DNA of 10,058 nt from Nitrospirota bacterium (GTDB lineage: Bacteria; Nitrospirota; Nitrospiria; Nitrospirales; NS-4): the NCBI GenBank assembly GCA_005877855.1, contig VBOF01000148.1:1-10058 (forward strand), written 5' to 3'. The notes under the pieces are model-generated. The model was given only the letters and a program-made list of their open reading frames with translations. It was not told the DNA's origin and searched no databases. The stretch's first letter is position 1, and each line of letters starts with the position of its first letter. Both the position numbers and the translations under genes were made by a program. This document shows, piece by piece, positions 5,265 to 10,058 of the stretch.

Positions 5265-5649
5265 AGTCAGCGATGTCGCGAGGGGCCGGGTAGATCTGCT
5301 GCAGCCGTTCGACCAGGGGGAGCGCCTCCGGGGTCGTTGCTCGGGTGGGCGCGCTGGGGGGATGGTCCCAGGTCAGGTGCGTGATGCCGTGCTCGGACAG
5401 CGTGCTCTTGATCACCGCCACCATCGCGTCGAGCGTCAGCGCCGTCCCGTTTCGCAGGTCCAGCACACACTCTTCCCTGCGCTCGGGCGGCGGTGTGTCA
5501 TGCATCAACGCCCAGCAGCGATCGAAGACGGTCCGGCGCGCGGCTTCCGGCACGTTGAGCGTCTCCAGATCGGACGTGCACAGGGCCAGCACCATCAGGA
5601 CGAACTGCAGGTCCGGCAGGTCATGATTGTTGATGTCGAGGACTTGCAC
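5263..5649 (-). CDS. hypothetical protein, 128 residues
   Basis: The product is VQVLDINNHDLPDLQFVLMV and so on, ending in PAPRDIAD. I do not recognise a family. It has no signal peptide and no long hydrophobic segment; it looks like a small soluble alpha/beta protein (for example DLRNGTALTLDAMVAVIKST). The frame is open upstream into the RND gene, but those residues are an Arg/Ser-rich shadow of the RND 3' end, and the only plausible start after the RND stop is the GTG at 5649. No Shine-Dalgarno precedes it. Instead a perfect TATAAT lies 6 bases before the GTG, which fits leaderless initiation. It lies 52 nt after the RND stop, and its TGA touches the inverted repeat before the cupin gene. 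Coding status is supported by codon bias and context only. Confidence 0.6.
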   Translation of the reverse strand: MQVLDINNHDLPDLQFVLMVLALCTSDLETLNVPEAARRTVFDRCWALMHDTPPPERREECVLDLRNGTALTLDAMVAVIKSTLSEHGITHLTWDHPPSAPTRATTPEALPLVERLQQIYPAPRDIAD

Positions 5650-5655
5650 AAAGCC

Positions 5656-5661
5656 ATTATA
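5656..5661 (-). promoter_or_regulatory. candidate -10 box of the 128-residue gene
   Basis: TATAAT on the minus strand is a perfect -10 hexamer in otherwise GC-rich DNA, 6 bases before the GTG. The best -35 at 17 bases is weak (TGGAGC, 3 of 6 matches), so activity is uncertain. Confidence 0.4.
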
Positions 5662-5701
5662 GTGAGGCTGTTGAAAAAGCTCCAGATGCGAGGCACGAGC
5701 C

Positions 5702-8700
5702 TCAGACTTGGGCCGGCAGGGTCTCGGGGAGGTGCTCCTCCTTGCGGGGGAAGCGCTCTTCCAGCATCGTATAGAGCGTCGGCACGAGGAACAGCGTGAG
5801 CGTCGTGGATACAATAAGCCCGCCAATCACGGCCCGGGCGAGCGGCGCATTGGTCTCGCCGCCGGTGCCAAGCCCCAGCGCCATGGGAGTCAGCCCGGCC
5901 ACGGTCGCCAGCGAGGTCATGAGGATGGGGCGCAGCCGGGTCCGCGCCGCTTTGACGACCGCCTCGTGCAGCTCAACCCCCCGGCGGCGGAGCACGTTCG
6001 TGTAGTCCACCAGGAGCACGCCGTTCGAGACCACGATCCCCAGCAACATGATGACGCCCATAAAGGACGTGATCGACAGGGTGGTGTCAGTCACGAACAG
6101 CATCACGAACACCCCTGGGAACCCCATCGGGATCGAAAACATGATGATGAACGGGTCCACGAGGGATTTGAATTGGGCGGCCATGACCATGTAGACGAGA
6201 ATGAGCGCCAGGGGCAAGGCAAGGTAGAGCAAGTTCTCAAAGGCCTCCTGTTGCTGCTGGATCTGCCCGGCGAGCCGGATGCTGAAGCCTTCGGGTAACC
6301 GCAGGCTGGCGAACTTCGCGCCCAATTCCTCCGCGATGGATCCGAGATCCCGGTCCACCGGATTGGCCGTGATGTGCACCACCCGCTGGAAGTACTTGCG
6401 ATCGATTTTCACCGGGCCCGAGTTGAGCTTGAGACTCGCGACGTTCTTCAGCAGGACCGGACTCCCGGACGGCGTGGTGAGGAGGACCCGCTCTAGGTCG
6501 CTCAGGTTGCTGCGGAACGGCTCGGCCAGCCACGCGCTGATGTAGTACTCGTTCCCGTTCGACGGGTCAGTGTAAATGATCGGATCAGTCTGCCCGTTGC
6601 CGTTGAGCGAATACAGCACCGCGTTGGCCACATCCGTCTCGCTGATGCCGAGCAGCGCGGCCTTTTCCCGATCCACCGCGACGTTGACTTCCGGATAGTT
6701 CTCCTCCCGGCTGATCTGGATGTCGGCCAGGCCCTTGGTCTTGTGCATGACGTCGTCCACCTGGCGGACGACCTGGCGGGCCTTTTCCATGTCGTACCCG
6801 TAAATCTCCACGTCCACCGCGGCCTGCGAGCCGAAGCTGGTGACCCGCTTGACGATCCCGCCGGGATCGAAGATCGTCAGCACGCCGGGAAACAGCTTGA
6901 CTATCTTGGGCCGGGCCTCGTTCATGATCTGGACCTGGTTGCGCGTCCGCTTGTCCGGCGACACCAGATAGACTTGGATGAGGGCCGTATGCGGTCCCGT
7001 ATTGGGATTGAAGAGAGACGACCGCCCCTGCTGCAGAACTCCGACGCTGGAGACGACCGTCTCCAATTCCTTGGGCTTGATCGTCTCGCGGAGGACCCGC
7101 TCGATCTCCGCCACCTGCAGCTCCGTCTTCTCCACCCGCTGGCCGACCGGTGCTCGCACGATGATCCGGAATTGGCTCTCGTCGGTGATGGGGATAAACT
7201 CGCTCCCGATCAAGGGCACCAGCGCCAGCGATCCGACGAAGACCAGGACGACCGTCCCGATCAGAGTCCTGCGATGGGACAGCGACCAGGTCAGCAGCAT
7301 CTGGTAGCCGACGTCCATCGTCTCGTACTTCCCGCGGCTCCACTCCAGGAACCGGGCCAGCCAATCCGGCAGGGACCGCTGGGCTTCGCGTTCCGGTTTC
7401 ACGAACTTGTAGCAGAGCGCCGGGGTCACGGTCCGCGACACGAAGAAGGACGTGAACAGGGCGATCGTGATCGTAAAGACCAGCGGGATGAACAGGAGTT
7501 TGGCGATGCCCACCAAGAAGAAGATCGGCAAAAACACCACGACAGTGGTCACGGTCGAGGCAAAGATCGGCATCGCCACCTCGCGGGCCGCCTCCAGGAC
7601 AGCCTCCCACCGCGACTGTCCGATGTTCAGGTGGCGCTGGATGTTTTCCAGTTCGACGATCGAGTCGTCCACCAATCGCCCGATGCCCAGAGCCAATCCA
7701 CCCATCGTCATGATGTTCAAAGTCTGGCCGGTGAAGTACAGCGTGATGAAGGTCACGAGCACGGAGAGCGGAATGGCCACGGAAATGATCAGCGTGCTGG
7801 TGACGTTGCGCAAGAACACCAAGATTACGGCGGCCGCCAGGACCGACCCTTCGATGGCCTGGTCGATGAGGTTCTTGATGGACTGCCGGATGTACACCGA
7901 CTGATCGAAGGAGACGCCCAGCTTGACGCCCGGCGGGATGCCGATCATCTTCGGCAGCGCCCGGCGGAGCGCGTCCACCACTTCGACCGTGTTGGCGATC
8001 GGCTGCTTGTTCACCCGCAGGTAGACTGACCGTTGACCATCAGTCCGCACGATGTTCGTCTGGATGTCCGAGGAGTCGGTCACGGTGCCCAGGTCCTTCA
8101 CCCGCACCGGCGTGCCCTCCGGCGTCGCCTTCACGATCACGTCGTTGATCGGCTCGACCGTCTTGAACTGATTGTTCGTGAACACGTTGTAGTCGAGGTT
8201 GCCGGCCTTGAGGTCGCCGGACGGGAGGATCAGGTTCGACGCCTTGACCGCCTTGACGACGTCCAGGATCGAGAGCCCCCGCCCCTGCAGCATCGCCGGG
8301 TCCAGATTGATGTTGATCTGGCGGACCTTGCCGCCTTCGACCGTCGCCGCGGCAACGTTGGGCAGTTGCTCGATCTGTGGGGCGATCGTGTTGAAGGCCA
8401 GGTCATAGAGCCCCCGCTCGTCCAGATTGCCGCCGGAGACGGTCACGAACGCGGCCGGAATGTTCGAGACATCGAACTTGACGATGAAGGGCTGGAGAAT
8501 GCCGGACGGCAGTTGGTTGAGGATCTGGGTGACGCGCTGCATCACCTCCATCTGGCCCACGTTGATGTCGGCGCCCCAGTTGAACCACACTTGGACCGCC
8601 CCGATGCCCTGCTTGGCGAACGACTCGACGTGCTCCACGTTCGAGGCGGAGCTGACCGCTTTCTCGATGGGATAGACGACGCTCTGCTCGATGTCGATGG

Positions 8701-8866
8701 GCGGTGCGCCCTTGTAAATGACCCCCACGAAGGCGACCGGCACCTGGATGTTGGGGAAGAGGTCCCGCGGCAGGCGGTTCAGGGACGTGGCGCCCAACAC
8801 CACCATCGCGAGCGAGAGCATCTGGATGCCGATGCGGTTGCGGAGCGCGAGGAGAGTCAGCCACAT
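5702..8866 (-). CDS. RND-family efflux transporter permease, HAE1/AcrB type
   Basis: This inner-membrane transporter of 1054 residues is full length for the family. It uses the proton gradient to extrude drugs, lipids or other hydrophobic compounds through a periplasmic adaptor and an outer-membrane channel. It starts MWLTLLALRNRIGIQMLSLA (TM1), as is usual, and has the typical APPIDIEQSVVYPIEKAVSS porter-domain motif. The TM4 motif GIGRLVDDSIVELENI carries the two relay aspartates (about 400-401). The late RLRPILMTSLATVAGL motif keeps the conserved Arg and Thr. In TM10 it reads GIVVSNGVLLVDYTN, with Ser (about 947) where AcrB has Lys940. A GTG at 8932 would extend the N-terminus by 22 residues before TM1 and is less likely. 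No clear Shine-Dalgarno precedes the ATG at 8866. It follows the adaptor gene after 142 nt. Function as a pump is secure; the substrate is unknown. Confidence 0.93.
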   Translation of the reverse strand: MWLTLLALRNRIGIQMLSLAMVVLGATSLNRLPRDLFPNIQVPVAFVGVIYKGAPPIDIEQSVVYPIEKAVSSASNVEHVESFAKQGIGAVQVWFNWGADINVGQMEVMQRVTQILNQLPSGILQPFIVKFDVSNIPAAFVTVSGGNLDERGLYDLAFNTIAPQIEQLPNVAAATVEGGKVRQININLDPAMLQGRGLSILDVVKAVKASNLILPSGDLKAGNLDYNVFTNNQFKTVEPINDVIVKATPEGTPVRVKDLGTVTDSSDIQTNIVRTDGQRSVYLRVNKQPIANTVEVVDALRRALPKMIGIPPGVKLGVSFDQSVYIRQSIKNLIDQAIEGSVLAAAVILVFLRNVTSTLIISVAIPLSVLVTFITLYFTGQTLNIMTMGGLALGIGRLVDDSIVELENIQRHLNIGQSRWEAVLEAAREVAMPIFASTVTTVVVFLPIFFLVGIAKLLFIPLVFTITIALFTSFFVSRTVTPALCYKFVKPEREAQRSLPDWLARFLEWSRGKYETMDVGYQMLLTWSLSHRRTLIGTVVLVFVGSLALVPLIGSEFIPITDESQFRIIVRAPVGQRVEKTELQVAEIERVLRETIKPKELETVVSSVGVLQQGRSSLFNPNTGPHTALIQVYLVSPDKRTRNQVQIMNEARPKIVKLFPGVLTIFDPGGIVKRVTSFGSQAAVDVEIYGYDMEKARQVVRQVDDVMHKTKGLADIQISREENYPEVNVAVDREKAALLGISETDVANAVLYSLNGNGQTDPIIYTDPSNGNEYYISAWLAEPFRSNLSDLERVLLTTPSGSPVLLKNVASLKLNSGPVKIDRKYFQRVVHITANPVDRDLGSIAEELGAKFASLRLPEGFSIRLAGQIQQQQEAFENLLYLALPLALILVYMVMAAQFKSLVDPFIIMFSIPMGFPGVFVMLFVTDTTLSITSFMGVIMLLGIVVSNGVLLVDYTNVLRRRGVELHEAVVKAARTRLRPILMTSLATVAGLTPMALGLGTGGETNAPLARAVIGGLIVSTTLTLFLVPTLYTMLEERFPRKEEHLPETLPAQV

Positions 8867-9008
8867 ACAATTAGAATGCTCTGCAAGCGGGTGGCATCGA
8901 GCGGGACCAGGGCGGAGCGGAAGACGGCACACCCGAGTCCGCGGGGCTGCGACGGGGAAGCCGTCTGAGCACGTCCGGGTGGCTCGATGACAGGACCCGC
9001 TGTGTCAA
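8867..9008. other. 142-nt intergenic gap between adaptor and RND genes
   Basis: This is unusually long for an adaptor-RND pair, which often abut. I see no convincing gene, terminator or Shine-Dalgarno in it. The minus strand has a TTGACA at its upstream end (near 9010-9005) but no -10 at the right distance. A small GACGG/CCGTC stem is possible, but no T-run follows it. Confidence 0.5.
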
Positions 9009-10058
9009 TCATTGTGACGCTGGCTTCGCCGGTAAATCCATCGGCGTGGGAGCAACCTTGACGCCGTCCGTCACCAGGTCTTTGCCGGAGACGATGACAG
9101 GGTCGGTGCCCGTCAGCCCATTGACGATCTCGATCATCCCATTGTTCTGGATGCCCAACTGGACCGGCGCCTTCCGGGCCTTGCCGTCCTGCACGGTGTA
9201 CACGTACTGGTCGGCCTCCAACCGGGTGACTGCATCAATCGGGATCTGCAACGCATTCGCATGGACGCCGACAAGCAATTCCACCCGCGCGAACATACCG
9301 CCCTTGAGGGCGCGATCCGGGTTCGGAATGTCCACTTCCACCGTCATGGTCCGCGTACTCGGGTTCAGAGCCTGGACAACGCGCGTCACCTTGCCGGTAA
9401 AGACCCGGCCCGGATACGCATCCGCACGGAGCTCGGCGGGCTGGCCGATCTTGACAAGCGACACGTCTTTCTCGACGACATCCACCAGCACTCGCACGGT
9501 CGTGATGTCCTGCATGACCAGGATCCCGCGTGATAACGTGGAGGTGCTACCTGTCGAGCCCGAGACAAAAGCGCCGGCGTCCAGATTCCGAACAGAGATG
9601 GACCCCGCGAATGGGGCCCTAATGTAGGAGTACGTGAGATTCGTCTCGGCTTGCTGGAGCGCCACCTCCATCTGATGCACCTGTGCCCGCAAGGACTCGA
9701 TCTGCGCCACGGCGACGTCATAGGCCGCCTGGGCGTTGTCCAGATCCTGTTGCGAGACGTATTGGTCCTTGATGAGCGCCCGCATCCGATCAAGGTTCAG
9801 CTTCGCATTGCGGATGGTCGCCTCCTGGCTCACGACATTCGCACGAGCGGCCTCCAAATTGGCCTTGGCGCGGTTTACGGCGTGCACGTAATCGGTGTGA
9901 TCCACTTCCACGAGCAACTGGTCCGCCTTGACGAAATCGCCCTTGTCCACATAGATCTTGGCGATGTAGCCGTCCACCCGCGAGAAGATGTTGACTTGCT
10001 GGTAGGGCTGAATGTCGGCTGTGTATACCAGGCGCACGTCGAGATCCTTCCGGACCGG
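9009..10058 (-). CDS. periplasmic adaptor (membrane-fusion) subunit of RND efflux pump, N-terminally cut by the window
   Basis: 349 residues are visible, and the frame runs off the right edge. The lost part should hold the signal or lipoprotein leader. Order of domains: first half-lipoyl motif (SRVDGYIAKIYVDKGDFVKA), then a long alpha-hairpin of about 85 residues rich in Ala, Gln and Glu with a tip motif R-x3-L-x6-S. Next come the second half-lipoyl motif (YIRAPFAGSISVRNLDAGAF), the beta-barrel (RVLVDVVEKDVSLVKIGQPA) and the membrane-proximal domain (IPIDAVTRLEADQYVYTVQD). AcrA-like adaptors link an RND pump to a TolC channel. The gene is directly upstream of the RND gene in the same direction, 142 nt away, so the two form a pump pair. 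A GTG at 10037 is in frame but internal to the conserved domain, so it is not a likely start. Confidence 0.92.
   Translation of the reverse strand, partial: PVRKDLDVRLVYTADIQPYQQVNIFSRVDGYIAKIYVDKGDFVKADQLLVEVDHTDYVHAVNRAKANLEAARANVVSQEATIRNAKLNLDRMRALIKDQYVSQQDLDNAQAAYDVAVAQIESLRAQVHQMEVALQQAETNLTYSYIRAPFAGSISVRNLDAGAFVSGSTGSTSTLSRGILVMQDITTVRVLVDVVEKDVSLVKIGQPAELRADAYPGRVFTGKVTRVVQALNPSTRTMTVEVDIPNPDRALKGGMFARVELLVGVHANALQIPIDAVTRLEADQYVYTVQDGKARKAPVQLGIQNNGMIEIVNGLTGTDPVIVSGKDLVTDGVKVAPTPMDLPAKPASQ

Noticed and set aside
5666..5680. GGCTGTTGAAAAAGC upstream of the 128-residue gene, which resembles from memory a dispersed intergenic repeat seen in some genomes
   Set aside because: There is only one copy here and no matching second arm, so repeat status cannot be supported from this window.
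6743..8968. Two long + strand open frames (428 and 311 codons) opposite the RND gene
   Set aside because: Translations are His/Asp/Arg/Gln-rich with no domain, and they mirror a well-conserved RND gene. These are shadows.
8867..9008. Possible small RNA or tiny gene in the 142-nt gap before the RND gene
   Set aside because: No promoter pair, terminator or start with a ribosome site could be found.

Overview
The window is GC-rich and compact, and it reads as chromosomal DNA from a Gram-negative bacterium. It carries an RND efflux pump with a membrane-fusion subunit, a lipoprotein-type signal peptide and a periplasmic signal peptide. No 16S or other taxonomic marker is present. A Nitrospirota-like or similar environmental lineage is only a guess from the overall gene style. 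There are no tRNA or rRNA genes, CRISPR arrays or transposase genes. No gene-free stretch exceeds about 145 bases.

Left part (1-3937): the 3' end of a 4'-phosphopantetheinyl transferase gene on the + strand runs into a four-gene minus-strand operon and overlaps its last gene tail to tail. In transcription order the operon holds a small acidic protein with a lysine-rich histone-H1-like tail, a Rieske [2Fe-2S] ferredoxin, an ECF transporter polypeptide (S-component fused to two ATPase domains), and EcfT. Junctions are 6 nt gaps or 1-4 nt overlaps. The S-A-A gene is split by a +1 frame change near 1923-1926. Its two ATPase domains appear complementary: one composite site looks consensus and the other degenerate.

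Middle (3938-5701): two candidate promoters lie back to back between the lysine-rich gene (-) and an unrecognised secreted protein (+). The secreted-protein gene converges on a cupin lipoprotein gene, and a perfect 32-bp palindrome contains both stop codons. The start of the cupin gene sits in the loop of a perfect 26-bp inverted repeat, one arm of which also encodes part of the signal peptide. Upstream of it is an unrecognised 128-residue gene with a perfect TATAAT six bases before its GTG, which suggests a leaderless transcript.

Right part (5702-10058): a full-length HAE1-type RND transporter lies downstream of a periplasmic adaptor (membrane-fusion) protein whose N-terminus is cut off by the window edge. 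The adaptor carries a clear TolC-docking motif, so an outer-membrane channel should exist, probably further upstream outside the window. The RND protein keeps the paired aspartates of the proton relay but has serine where AcrB has the relay lysine.

I found no wholly new multi-gene system. The most unusual items are the hairpin-framed cupin start, the palindrome holding two stop codons, the frame-split asymmetric ECF ATPase fusion and the two leaderless-looking starts.
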